Source of the DNA: Leptospira sp. WS60.C2
Lineage (GTDB): Bacteria > Spirochaetota > Leptospiria > Leptospirales > Leptospiraceae
DNA length: 64,000 nt
Direction: 5' to 3'
Assembly: GCF_040833955.1 (NCBI RefSeq)
Contig: NZ_CP162134.1
Location: 124,001-188,000 of the forward strand
The notes under the pieces were generated by a model, which was given only the letters and a program-made list of their open reading frames with translations, did not search any database and was not told the origin of the DNA. Positions within the stretch are counted from its first letter, which is position 1. The number at the start of each line of letters is the position of its first letter. A program made the position numbers and the translations under genes. Positions 27,426 through 35,552 of this stretch are shown here, piece by piece.

Positions 27426-29186
27426 ATGAATCGATGGATCATTCTTTTGGTGCTTCCTCTCTTTCTTGCGGATTGTTCCAACAAGAAAAAAGGAATGTTA
27501 TTACTTCCCTTTTTAGGGCTTGGAGACGGCACAACGCAGGCCACAACTGCCTCTGCTAATGATGGTGACGGAACATTTACCGTGGTGGGACTAGAAACAA
27601 CTGACCCGAGCCAAGTGACTTCCCCTGATACCAATACAGGTTCAGGAAACAATGGAGAAACGCCTTCCGATGTCACACCGACACCAACTCCAGCGGCACC
27701 TACCGCTCCTGCTCCTACTACCGTAAACAACGAAACAACAACAACAGTTGTAGACCAAACAAGCGGTGGTGACTTTAATTTTGAAACAAATATTACAGTT
27801 CCAGTCACAGTAGTGATTGTGAACGAGTCTGGCCCTGTTGCCAATGCACCAGTGACCGTGACAGAATCTGTGACAACTGGGGAACCAAATGTGATTGGTG
27901 TGGGAAGCACTGACTCAAACGGATCAGCGACCATTCCAGTGAGTGTTCCACCAACCGTTGTGGCAGTGGACATCAATGTTGTGGGAGTCAATCCTACGAC
28001 AGGAGAAGTGGTCGAAATCGTAGGCTCAGCTCCGATCCAACAACCAGCAACTGGCTCAAACAACGAAGGTACTGTTGTTGTAGCACCAGTTGTAAACGTC
28101 GACACCACAAACTTCCAACCAGTCAATGGTTGTGTTCAATCGGTTGACTCTGACTGTGATGGAATCGCAAACAATTTTGATGAATTCCCAGATGACCCAA
28201 GTTTGGCGGCGATCGCAAGATCAGGTCGATATACAATCGCATTTGAGGATATGTTCCCATCTGCAGGAGATGCTGACTTAAACGACCACTCAACCGTATT
28301 TAGCACGGAGATGGATAAAACTCCATCAAACAAAGTTAAAACGATTCGTGGAACATACACTCACGTTGCAAAAGGTGCTGGTTACAATCATGAATTGAGA
28401 CTTTCCCTAGATGTTCCTACAAACGCAACGGTGCAAGTGAGTTATGTAGATGGTAACGGAAACCCATGGAACGGATGTGCGTCTGCTCCAAAATACACTG
28501 CCAACACAGCTGGTGATTGCACTGGGGGAACTCTGACAGCAGCACAACTCAAACGTGGAATTTTAATCCTTCCAAGTTCTGACAAAACCTTGTTCGGAAG
28601 TAAAAATGCTCCGAAAGCGGGAACTACTTTCACCATCAATGACTTTGTGAAAGGTGTGACAGCACAAGTAACCATTACGTTTGAAGAACCAGTGGATCTA
28701 AGTGCGACCAAGAACTTAGTGGGGGGTCACCTTAACTACTTCCTCGCCATCAACCAAAAGACGGACGGCGTATTCCGACAAATTTACCGCCCAGGTTACT
28801 TTAAAGATGCAAAAGGAAAAGATGCCTTCTTAGATAAGAATGGTTTCCCTTGGGCGATCATTGTGCCAGGTGTTTTCAACCACCCAACAGAAGGATCTGA
28901 CATTAGAAAACCATCTACTTCTGGTTACATCTTCTTCAATGCTTGGATGAACTCCAACGGTGTGGCTCATAAGGACTGGTATTTGCATATTGATCAAATC
29001 CCTGCACCAAACCGTCCATCCTATGTGGTTCGTGTGAGTGATTTCTATACTGACAATGGATTTACTGCTTACCTCATCAAGGCGGTTCGTAAGAATGCGT
29101 TTGAAGTATCAGCAAGCCTAATTGTAGTAGGAGCTGCCTTAGGATTTCTCATGAAACGAAAAATGAGTAACCCAAAAGCCACATAA
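27426..29186 (+). CDS. LruC-domain lipoprotein with C-terminal hydrophobic anchor
   Basis: A 586-residue exported protein. The lipoprotein signal ends at LFLADC (Cys17). Next is a low-complexity, Thr/Pro/Asn-rich stretch (about 30-110), a fibronectin-like beta region with a repeated T-rich pattern, a thrombospondin-type calcium motif DSDCDGIANNFDEFPDD, and then the LruC domain (about 260-545) with FEDMFPSAGDADLNDHSTVF, the Asp-rich signature of that family. The last 35 residues contain a hydrophobic helix (ASLIVVGAALGFL) followed by KRK, resembling a sorting/anchor tail. LruC proteins are surface antigens in Leptospira. The ATG is supported by AGGTAGGAAAAATAT upstream. Followed by a hairpin. 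Confidence 0.85.
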   Translation: MNRWIILLVLPLFLADCSNKKKGMLLLPFLGLGDGTTQATTASANDGDGTFTVVGLETTDPSQVTSPDTNTGSGNNGETPSDVTPTPTPAAPTAPAPTTVNNETTTTVVDQTSGGDFNFETNITVPVTVVIVNESGPVANAPVTVTESVTTGEPNVIGVGSTDSNGSATIPVSVPPTVVAVDINVVGVNPTTGEVVEIVGSAPIQQPATGSNNEGTVVVAPVVNVDTTNFQPVNGCVQSVDSDCDGIANNFDEFPDDPSLAAIARSGRYTIAFEDMFPSAGDADLNDHSTVFSTEMDKTPSNKVKTIRGTYTHVAKGAGYNHELRLSLDVPTNATVQVSYVDGNGNPWNGCASAPKYTANTAGDCTGGTLTAAQLKRGILILPSSDKTLFGSKNAPKAGTTFTINDFVKGVTAQVTITFEEPVDLSATKNLVGGHLNYFLAINQKTDGVFRQIYRPGYFKDAKGKDAFLDKNGFPWAIIVPGVFNHPTEGSDIRKPSTSGYIFFNAWMNSNGVAHKDWYLHIDQIPAPNRPSYVVRVSDFYTDNGFTAYLIKAVRKNAFEVSASLIVVGAALGFLMKRKMSNPKAT

Positions 29187-29213
29187 GAAACAAACCTACC
29201 TTCCTCGTAAAGA

Positions 29214-29250
29214 AATCCTTCCTCCTAATGCTAGGGGGGAGGATTTTTGT
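29214..29250 (+). terminator. Hairpin with T-run: terminator of the LruC gene, overlapping the next ribosome site
   Basis: Stem of 10-12 bp: ATCCTTCCTCC paired with GGGGGGAGGAT around a 9-base loop, followed by TTTTTG. The 3' arm contains GGGGGGAGG, which is also the only good Shine-Dalgarno sequence for the ATG at 29254, so the structure could both terminate the LruC transcript and hide the ribosome site of read-through messages. Confidence 0.65.
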
Positions 29251-29253
29251 TTT

Positions 29254-30660
29254 ATGGCATCTCTTCTGCGGTTCGCTGACAGTAATTACTTTCTTTCGGG
29301 TACATTTTTAGAAGATATAAAAGGTAACCATCCCATCCTAGTGGATCCCTTGTGGAAAAGTACAAAACTTGAAACCCAATTCAGAGACATTCTCCTTCCC
29401 CAAACAAACGCGAACCAATCTTTCAGTTTGGTCACATCTGGATCAACCGGCTCCCCTAAACTTGTCTGGAAGGACTGGGACGAGGTCCAAAAGGAAGTGG
29501 ACGTTTGGTTACAAGAAACGGAACTCCAATCCTTCCTAAAAGGAGTCGAAGAAATCCATGTGCAAGTCCCTCTCTGTCATCTGTATGGACTTCTCTGGGG
29601 CTACCTGATACCAAAAGCATTGGGCCTTCGAACCATTGTAGGACAAAAAGAGACAAACCATCCTTCTAAATTATCAATTACCTCTGCCCCTATTTTACAA
29701 ATGACTCTGTCAAACGGTTCTAAACTTCCCGAACGTGCGATTGTCTCTGGGATGAAGTTTCCTGTCCCACTCGCTCGCGATCTACGATACAAAGGTGGAA
29801 TATCTGTTTTAGAGATTTATGGCTCTACGGAGACAGGTGGTTTGGGTTACCGAGACCCGCTCAGGCAAAATCGGTTTCAATTCTTACAGGAAATACAATT
29901 CCAATTCCAAAATGTTGGAGAAACCGCAGAACTCTGTGTGAAAAGTCCATTTGTGTCCAAACGATATTATACATTTGTTTCTAATGAATGGGTCTTACAG
30001 GAACAAAAAGCAAATGAATATTATGCGACCGGTGATCTAGGAGAACACTCAGATCTTGGATTTTTTCTCTTAGGGAGAAAAGATCGGATCATCAAACATA
30101 AAGGGAAACGAGTGTCACTGGATCGAATTGAGTCGGAAATCCTCGGCTTACGATTGGATGGAATATTTGTATGTGTGCCCATCTTTCATGAATCTGGTGA
30201 CTCCATTGGGTTACTGACCAATTCTGATTTAGAAGTAGATGTTATTTTCCAAATGCTACGAAGGGAACTCCCTGATAGCCATGTCCCTCGAGTGATTGTA
30301 AAACAAACCTCGATCCCCAAACTACCCAACGGAAAAACCGACTACACTACCATCACATCCATATGTAAGGAAACTTTCTTAAAACAAATCGCAGAGAAAA
30401 CAATGCGTGAGACGGTTAGAAACATCAAATCAGACACTTCCGTTTCGGAAATCATTCAATCCATCCTTGGGTATGAACCAAAAGAGAACCAACACTTGGT
30501 TTATGATTGTGGGATGGATTCGATTCTTTATACAGAGTTGTTTTTAAAATTAGAACAAAAGATCGGAGCGAAAATTCCAGAGGAAGACAAACAAACGAGT
30601 TATTTTGCAAGTGTGGCGGGAATCGAAGAATACATAGCGGAAAAAGTCTACCTACAATGA
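29254..30660 (+). CDS. Compact adenylating ligase fused to a carrier-protein domain
   Basis: A 468-residue enzyme of the acyl-adenylate-forming (ANL) superfamily. The core motif VTSGSTGSPK begins at residue 60 (normally about 170), so the usual N-terminal subdomain is truncated. GSTETGG (about 190), YATGDLG (about 258) and the C-terminal catalytic Lys in PNGKTDYTT (about 360) are intact. The final 80 residues are a carrier domain with the phosphopantetheine attachment GMDSILY (Ser423). It would activate a carboxylic acid and load it on its own carrier. Its 3' end faces the photoactive yellow protein gene, 90 bases away, so it is a candidate for the p-coumarate ligase that supplies the chromophore (TIGR02372-type), but other short aryl/acyl ligases have the same plan. 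No signal peptide. Confidence 0.75.
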   Translation: MASLLRFADSNYFLSGTFLEDIKGNHPILVDPLWKSTKLETQFRDILLPQTNANQSFSLVTSGSTGSPKLVWKDWDEVQKEVDVWLQETELQSFLKGVEEIHVQVPLCHLYGLLWGYLIPKALGLRTIVGQKETNHPSKLSITSAPILQMTLSNGSKLPERAIVSGMKFPVPLARDLRYKGGISVLEIYGSTETGGLGYRDPLRQNRFQFLQEIQFQFQNVGETAELCVKSPFVSKRYYTFVSNEWVLQEQKANEYYATGDLGEHSDLGFFLLGRKDRIIKHKGKRVSLDRIESEILGLRLDGIFVCVPIFHESGDSIGLLTNSDLEVDVIFQMLRRELPDSHVPRVIVKQTSIPKLPNGKTDYTTITSICKETFLKQIAEKTMRETVRNIKSDTSVSEIIQSILGYEPKENQHLVYDCGMDSILYTELFLKLEQKIGAKIPEEDKQTSYFASVAGIEEYIAEKVYLQ

Positions 30661-30689
30661 AGCATAAAACCTTTCCGTGATGAGTGAAA

Positions 30690-30745
30690 GCTTACACCGT
30701 AAACTAATGGTGTAAGCATAAGACATTCCCTTCCGAAGAAGGGAA
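30690..30745. terminator. Two hairpins between convergent genes
   Basis: First hairpin: GCTTACACC (30690-30698) and GGTGTAAGC (30709-30717), a perfect 9-bp stem with a 10-base loop. Second hairpin: TTCCCTTC (30726-30733) and GAAGGGAA (30738-30745) around a CGAA tetraloop. They separate the ligase gene from the convergent PYP gene; neither has a long U-run, so they are probable but weak terminators for both strands. Confidence 0.55.
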
Positions 30746-30749
30746 AAGT

Positions 30750-31121
30750 TTATCTGAGTTTTACAAAAATCCAGTTTGTGTCTGTGCTTTTGTCGTGGTA
30801 CAAGTGGATGATCACATTTGTCGGTTTCATTTTGTATGTGAATACATAGTTGAAAGCAACATCCAAATCACCAGAAATCATACCTTCCTTGAATCTTCCG
30901 TAGAAAATTCTGTTATTGGTACAGATAGCCACTTCAGTGAAAAAGTTTCTGCCCACTGCCGTTTGGATCGGAACATTGGAGAGTTCTGATTCGTATTTGT
31001 TGTACAATAAAATTTTGCCAGATGGATCCAATTTGACAATCCCGAATGGATAAGCATCCGCTTCCGCTTGTGCGAGTGTTCCCAGTTTTCCTAGAATATT
31101 TGGGTCAATAAATTTGCTCAT
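30750..31121 (-). CDS. pyp: Photoactive yellow protein (PYP), blue-light receptor
   Basis: Small soluble PAS-fold photoreceptor, 123 residues (Halorhodospira halophila PYP 125). By remembered alignment, the chromophore-linking cysteine (Cys69) is Cys67 in NFFTEVAICTN; the chromophore hydrogen-bond partners are Tyr40 (Tyr42) and Glu44 (Glu46) in ILLYNKYE; Thr50 is Ser48; Phe96 and Met100 are Phe94 and Met98 in FTYKM. FYGRFKEGMISGDL matches the core. Arg52, which shields the chromophore, is missing and a one-residue deletion lies there. It should bind p-coumaric acid as a thioester and cycle under blue light; the tyrosine ammonia lyase needed for chromophore synthesis is not in this window. ATG is preceded by AGGAA. 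It follows the coiled-coil gene at 31146 in an operon. Confidence 0.93.
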   Translation of the reverse strand: MSKFIDPNILGKLGTLAQAEADAYPFGIVKLDPSGKILLYNKYESELSNVPIQTAVGRNFFTEVAICTNNRIFYGRFKEGMISGDLDVAFNYVFTYKMKPTNVIIHLYHDKSTDTNWIFVKLR

Positions 31122-31145
31122 TAATTTGGTTCCTATCGATTATTT

Positions 31146-31550
31146 TTATGTTTCGTACTCAGCATACATTGAGTTTAGTTGTTCTTCCATTCCACGGATG
31201 AGTGCAATTACCTCAGAGATCGAACTCGTTTTGGTCTCTTGGAATAAACGTTCTTTTTCTTCATACAAGTCAGAGATTTGTTCATCCAGTGATTCGAGTT
31301 CTATAGATTTGGACGATGGCAAGGAGTGACTTGGCAGAGAATTTTCTTTTTCTGCATATAAGTCTTCCACTTGCATCACCAGGTCTTTTGTCACTTCAAT
31401 GAGACCAGGGACATCCTCTGCTCCTCTGACTTGACTTCGCACTAATTCATTGATCCAGTAGATAACGGAATTTTGCGATTTTGCCTTTTCCAAACGCAAT
31501 CGTTCGGAAAGCGGATAATGTTCTTCAATTTCCCTTTTCGTGAATATCAT
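31146..31550 (-). CDS. Coiled-coil protein co-transcribed with PYP
   Basis: A 134-residue soluble protein of unknown family. N-terminal 40 residues (FTKREIEEHYPLSERLRLEKAKS) are charged and helical. The remainder has three similar helices ending in VEDLYAEKEN, ISDLYEEKER and LNSMYAEYET, so it appears to be a repeat of a coiled-coil unit. No membrane segment. The PYP gene begins 24 bases after its stop, and no terminator separates them, so they should share one message. The position between a photoreceptor and a divergent chemotaxis receptor suggests that it links PYP to an output (inference). Start is the ATG at 31550. Confidence 0.7.
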   Translation of the reverse strand: MIFTKREIEEHYPLSERLRLEKAKSQNSVIYWINELVRSQVRGAEDVPGLIEVTKDLVMQVEDLYAEKENSLPSHSLPSSKSIELESLDEQISDLYEEKERLFQETKTSSISEVIALIRGMEEQLNSMYAEYET

Positions 31551-31552
31551 AG

Positions 31553-31565
31553 TCTAATCATTAGA
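31553..31565. promoter_or_regulatory. Small palindrome in the divergent pyp/receptor promoter region
   Basis: TCTAAT-C-ATTAGA, a perfect 6-bp inverted repeat one base around its centre, located 3 bases upstream of the coiled-coil gene start. It could be an operator for the PYP operon; only the symmetry supports this. Confidence 0.35.
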
Positions 31566-31626
31566 TGTATAAATGAAAATAAATACGTCAAAAAAAAAGG
31601 AAAACTGAGAAAATTTAGGAAACCCA

Positions 31627-32862
31627 ATGCCGAATCAAACATTCCGTAGCGAAAAAGAAAGATTCATTACCCGATTGGTCTGGAATGATTCTATCAATCT
31701 ATGTTCTCTTTTCGTTTTATTCGGTATCTTTTGGAGCCAAATGAAATTCGGACTTCTCCCAAAAGAATATGAATTTCTCCTACTTTGGGTGTGCATTGGT
31801 ATATTAGCATTTGCAATCATTCGAATGATCTCAAATCGAAAATTGTATCGGTCATACAATGAACCGACTGTCCTTGCCACTGACCCAATTCTCCTACTCG
31901 CAGGCAATGGAATTGATATCTACGAATATTCAGAGGTTTTACTCGACAATTGTTCTGACTTGCAGAAACGACTCGACACAATTGGAGAAAATATTCAAGT
32001 ATTGGACACGAAAATCCATGGAACTGGCAGGGACTTGGATCGTATTTATCAAATCGTAACTAAACTCGCTACGGAAGAAGTGACTTTGATGGAAGCCGTT
32101 GGAAAAACATCGGAGGAAATCAACATCATGTTTGAAATTGTGAACATCGTCATTGCGGAAATCCAAGGTCGAAGTGAAACCATGCAAAACCTAGTTAGAT
32201 TGAGTAATGAGGGTAAAAGAAAAGTGGGTGATACCAATACTACCATTCAAAAGATCAGCGAATCCTCTGGGAATATCTTAAAGCTCATCGACTTTATCAA
32301 CGGCGTATCGAAACAAACTAATCTTCTTGCCATCAACGCAGCCATTGAAGCTACACATTCTGGATCAGAAGGGAAAGGATTTACAGTCATCGCAGATGAA
32401 ATCAAAAATCTTTCCACAGTCACTGCCAACAATGCAAAACAAATTTCAAAGATCCTAGGCGAAAACGTAAACGATTACAAACGAGCTGAAAAACTTGGGA
32501 TTGAATCGGGAGATGCTTTCCAATACATCTCCAGTGAAATTCACATTGTGCACGGAACGATTGCTGAAGTGGTACAATCCATCCAGGAACTAAAAGCGAG
32601 AGGGGGAGCCATTCTTTCGAAGGCGAAAACATTGGATGATGTAGCAGAGAGAGTACGTGACACTTCAGGCGAAGTATATGGAGAAATCGTAAACATTAAT
32701 GCAAATTTAGATGAAATTCAAACTTTATCAGATACCATTCAAAAAGAATGTGATGAAATTCGGTTAGCCCAACAATCCATTCTAAAGACGACTGAAACTC
32801 TTAGATCCAAAATTCTATCTATCCACAAAAAAACAGATGATCTCCTTCGAACTGGAGATTGA
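31627..32862 (+). CDS. Methyl-accepting chemotaxis protein without sensory domain
   Basis: A 411-residue chemotaxis signalling protein. Two membrane segments (about 22-42 and 50-70) are joined by only about 8 residues, so there is no periplasmic ligand domain and no HAMP domain recognised. The cytoplasmic part is a long helical hairpin with the CheA/CheW-contact tip FINGVSKQTNLLAINAAIEATHSGSEGKGFTVIADEIKNLS; the tip is close to consensus but has Thr-His-Ser-Gly in place of Ala-Arg-Ala-Gly. It must receive its signal from another protein or the membrane. The divergent PYP operon lies 76 bases away, so PYP is a possible input (inference). AGGAA precedes the ATG. Confidence 0.88.
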   Translation: MPNQTFRSEKERFITRLVWNDSINLCSLFVLFGIFWSQMKFGLLPKEYEFLLLWVCIGILAFAIIRMISNRKLYRSYNEPTVLATDPILLLAGNGIDIYEYSEVLLDNCSDLQKRLDTIGENIQVLDTKIHGTGRDLDRIYQIVTKLATEEVTLMEAVGKTSEEINIMFEIVNIVIAEIQGRSETMQNLVRLSNEGKRKVGDTNTTIQKISESSGNILKLIDFINGVSKQTNLLAINAAIEATHSGSEGKGFTVIADEIKNLSTVTANNAKQISKILGENVNDYKRAEKLGIESGDAFQYISSEIHIVHGTIAEVVQSIQELKARGGAILSKAKTLDDVAERVRDTSGEVYGEIVNINANLDEIQTLSDTIQKECDEIRLAQQSILKTTETLRSKILSIHKKTDDLLRTGD

Positions 32863-32871
32863 TGTCAGATT

Positions 32872-34950
32872 TTAAAACTGGATACGGCCCGAAGTGTCAA
32901 ATTGGGATTTCGGCAATCGAAATTCTAGTTTGGACCTGGAATGTAACCTCAAATAACTTGCTCCTTTGGGAGCTTCCCCAGACCAAAGATATCCATTTTT
33001 TGATTCCGAAAATAACTCTTGTTTGATGCGATTTCTTTCTGAATTCAAAAAATATATTTCAACAAGAGATGATTTTGAATTTGTCTCTAAAAAAATGCGA
33101 CCACTTCGTAAAGCACTCGATTCAACTAATTTCCACTCCCATGTTTTACCATGAAATTCATACTCAAAGTTAGGTGACTTCGGTGGGAGGGTATATGCAA
33201 TTTGGTATTCCTTTAACTCGTTTTTTCGAAACTCAGACCCGATTCCAAGTTCTAAAAATCTCTGGGAACTAAACAATGTATAATTGATGGAGAAACCGAT
33301 GGATAAGATAAGAAGTAAGGGGGAAAACCAAATGGTTTTTCGATACTTATCAAAACTGGAAGAATAACCTGTCCCCCTTTCACCCAAAAACAGGAGCGAA
33401 AAACAAACAAATGCTCCGTCTGCATTTTGGATTTGAACACCAAATAAAAATGGCAACAGCATTAAGATGACTTGTTTCCAAAGCCCTCTCTCCCAGAGAA
33501 ACATTGCGAGGAAAAACAAAAATACCAAACTACCTAAAATTCCCAGATCATACAAAATCCAATGGTAAAATGTGGGAGGAAAATCAATCAATTGGTTCAC
33601 GGTTTTGATTGATGCAGGAGATGGATCCAGTAATGCCAAAGGAAAGGATCCAATGCCATTTCCCATCCAAAGGTTTTCTTTGATTCCAAGATTTGCGATT
33701 TGGATCAGTTGGAAGCGAACCAAATCTAAATTTTGAAACGCTAAGGTTGGATTTTCAGGAAAGGATTTTAGAAATACCATCACCCGTTTTGCTAATACAA
33801 TAAGATCCCATTCTTTGGGAATGAAACTGATTCCATACAAAGCGAGTACTCCTAAAACAGGAAGTAGAAGATACGATACAATCCTTGTGATGATTTTAAA
33901 CTGAGTAGAAACAATCCAGAGATCTGTTGTGAGTTGAACAAAACCAATCGTAAAAAACATTCCCCATATCACCCAAAATGCCTTGCCTTGTCTAAGGCCA
34001 AGCCAGGTGATCAGAAGAAACGAAACAACAAGAAGAAAAAGGCTAAATCGTTCTTTTGATTTTCGCCAAATATGAGTTAGCTTTGTCAGCCATAAAAATC
34101 CAATCACAGGTAAAATCCATGAAGCAGATCCCGAATCTTGAAAGAGACCTGTTGTTCTTCCTGCTCCCACACTGAGAAGTGTACCTTCGGAAAAAAATTC
34201 CAAACTCCACAGAGATTGGATACACATCACAAGAAGGTTCACTGCAAAGCCAAAAAAGAGTCCAAATCGAATCTGCTCCGAAAGACTATCCTTAGAAGCA
34301 GTTGGCATCGACCTTTCTTCTGAAAAAAAATACAATACCACAAGTGTCATAGGAATGAGGATTTTACAAGAGAGTCCCATTGCTTCTCTGGAAGAGAGGT
34401 TCGGATAGTATAAAAATTCTTGGATCCCAAGGCCCGAGAACATCCCAACACCTTGGCACTGCAAAAAACTTAAGATGATAAGACAAAACAAAAAAAACAA
34501 AAATCCAAAATAAGTAGAATACCAAATGGGCAAATTGGATTTCCCCGTGGGATTTCGAATCATCCAGTCGGTGATCATTTGGTCTGATTGTTTGGGCAAA
34601 GCTATCTCATTTCTGCCAAGGATCACAAGAAAAGTCTCACGGGTCCAAATGCCAAGGATGGATCCAAGGAATAAACCCACCAATTGGTAAGAACCAAGCA
34701 TGGGGATTCCTGAAAGATAGGGAAGTCTCACCATCGTGATCGCAGCGGCACTGGTCCAAACTCTTCCCCATTTCCTTTGGTAGAGCTGAGGGAAAAATCC
34801 AATCGAGAATTGCAAAAGAAACGAAGGGAAAAAGATGGATTGCGGAACGGGTTCCACATACCGGTGCAGACTCCAAACGAGATAACTCGCAGTGAAAAAG
34901 AAAAGGATGTCAAGGATGGGCAGTGAACGGAGGCGGTCGAAAAAACTCAC
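32872..34950 (-). CDS. O-antigen ligase/polymerase-like membrane protein
   Basis: A 692-residue polytopic protein with about 12 membrane segments in residues 1-540 and a C-terminal hydrophilic domain of about 140 residues. The arrangement, with a large loop between late membrane segments containing NLWMGNGIGSFPLALLDPSP, is typical of the O-antigen ligase / Wzy-C family that joins or polymerises lipid-linked glycans at the periplasmic face. Sequence conservation in this family is weak, so the call is by topology and that motif. The soluble C-terminus, with beta-strand character, is not usual in WaaL and may bind the glycan. The gene is alone and converges on the chemotaxis receptor gene (9-base gap). 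Confidence 0.65.
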   Translation of the reverse strand: MSFFDRLRSLPILDILFFFTASYLVWSLHRYVEPVPQSIFFPSFLLQFSIGFFPQLYQRKWGRVWTSAAAITMVRLPYLSGIPMLGSYQLVGLFLGSILGIWTRETFLVILGRNEIALPKQSDQMITDWMIRNPTGKSNLPIWYSTYFGFLFFLFCLIILSFLQCQGVGMFSGLGIQEFLYYPNLSSREAMGLSCKILIPMTLVVLYFFSEERSMPTASKDSLSEQIRFGLFFGFAVNLLVMCIQSLWSLEFFSEGTLLSVGAGRTTGLFQDSGSASWILPVIGFLWLTKLTHIWRKSKERFSLFLLVVSFLLITWLGLRQGKAFWVIWGMFFTIGFVQLTTDLWIVSTQFKIITRIVSYLLLPVLGVLALYGISFIPKEWDLIVLAKRVMVFLKSFPENPTLAFQNLDLVRFQLIQIANLGIKENLWMGNGIGSFPLALLDPSPASIKTVNQLIDFPPTFYHWILYDLGILGSLVFLFFLAMFLWERGLWKQVILMLLPFLFGVQIQNADGAFVCFSLLFLGERGTGYSSSFDKYRKTIWFSPLLLILSIGFSINYTLFSSQRFLELGIGSEFRKNELKEYQIAYTLPPKSPNFEYEFHGKTWEWKLVESSALRSGRIFLETNSKSSLVEIYFLNSERNRIKQELFSESKNGYLWSGEAPKGASYLRLHSRSKLEFRLPKSQFDTSGRIQF

Positions 34951-35071
34951 GATAGAAAGAGTTTAAGGAATGGTATGAAGAAGCAATTGTATTTTGAAAG
35001 GGAAAATAGAATTCGACGCTAACAAAGGAAAGAATGTTTGAATTGAGAAGGAGGAGAGATAGGAACAATTC

Positions 35072-35094
35072 GATTCTCTCTAGTCGAGAGAATC
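35072..35094 (-). terminator. Hairpin at the dksA-like stop codon
   Basis: Perfect 9-bp stem GATTCTCTC / GAGAGAATC with a 5-base loop that includes the stop codon of the dksA-like gene. The downstream T-content on the minus strand is modest, so termination is likely but not certain. Confidence 0.55.
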
Positions 35095-35544
35095 TACATC
35101 CATTCCAGTTGTGGGGTATGCCGATAGGGAATCCATTCGGTATCCACCAGCGCGGTTACGGCTTTTCGCCATTTGTTCCGCGTATTCGACGGTGAATCTT
35201 GTCCACGGGATTGCCTTGAGTCTTGCAAGAGGGATTTTTTTCTTCGTCCCTTCACAGATCCCGTAGGTTCCGTTTTCAATCTTCTCTAACGCAAGTTCAA
35301 TCTCACGTAGGGTCTCAATTTCATTTTCTGTCAAAACAGAAGTGAGCGCTTCTGAATTGAGTTCGGATGCGATATCTGCAATATCTCCCATTTCCTTAAG
35401 ACCGGAAGGAGAACTCGTGTCTTCCCACTGGTTTAATTTCGTAAGGAGAGACTCTTTTTTTTCTTGGAGGAGCTCACGCACCTCTTCGATAAACTTTTTG
35501 TCAACTCCCTTCTCGGCGGAGGATTTTGCAGCTGGTTTAGGCAT
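35080..35544 (-). CDS. DksA/TraR-family protein lacking the zinc site
   Basis: A 154-residue RNA-polymerase-binding regulator. A long coiled coil (about 15-95) has at its tip the acidic motif GDIADIASE (compare DxxDxA in DksA), then the globular motif YGICEGTKKKIPLARLKAIPWTRFTVEYAEQ. The canonical zinc finger is CxxC..CxxC; here only the first Cys remains, and the others are Thr, Thr and Tyr. Such cysteine-poor forms are known in other DksA groups (for example DksA2). The ATG at 35544 follows AAGGA and lies 8 bases after the rpmG stop, so the two genes form an operon. It would modulate transcription in response to nutrients (inference from family). Confidence 0.88.
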   Translation of the reverse strand: MPKPAAKSSAEKGVDKKFIEEVRELLQEKKESLLTKLNQWEDTSSPSGLKEMGDIADIASELNSEALTSVLTENEIETLREIELALEKIENGTYGICEGTKKKIPLARLKAIPWTRFTVEYAEQMAKSRNRAGGYRMDSLSAYPTTGMDVDSLD

Positions 35545-35552
35545 CTTATTCC

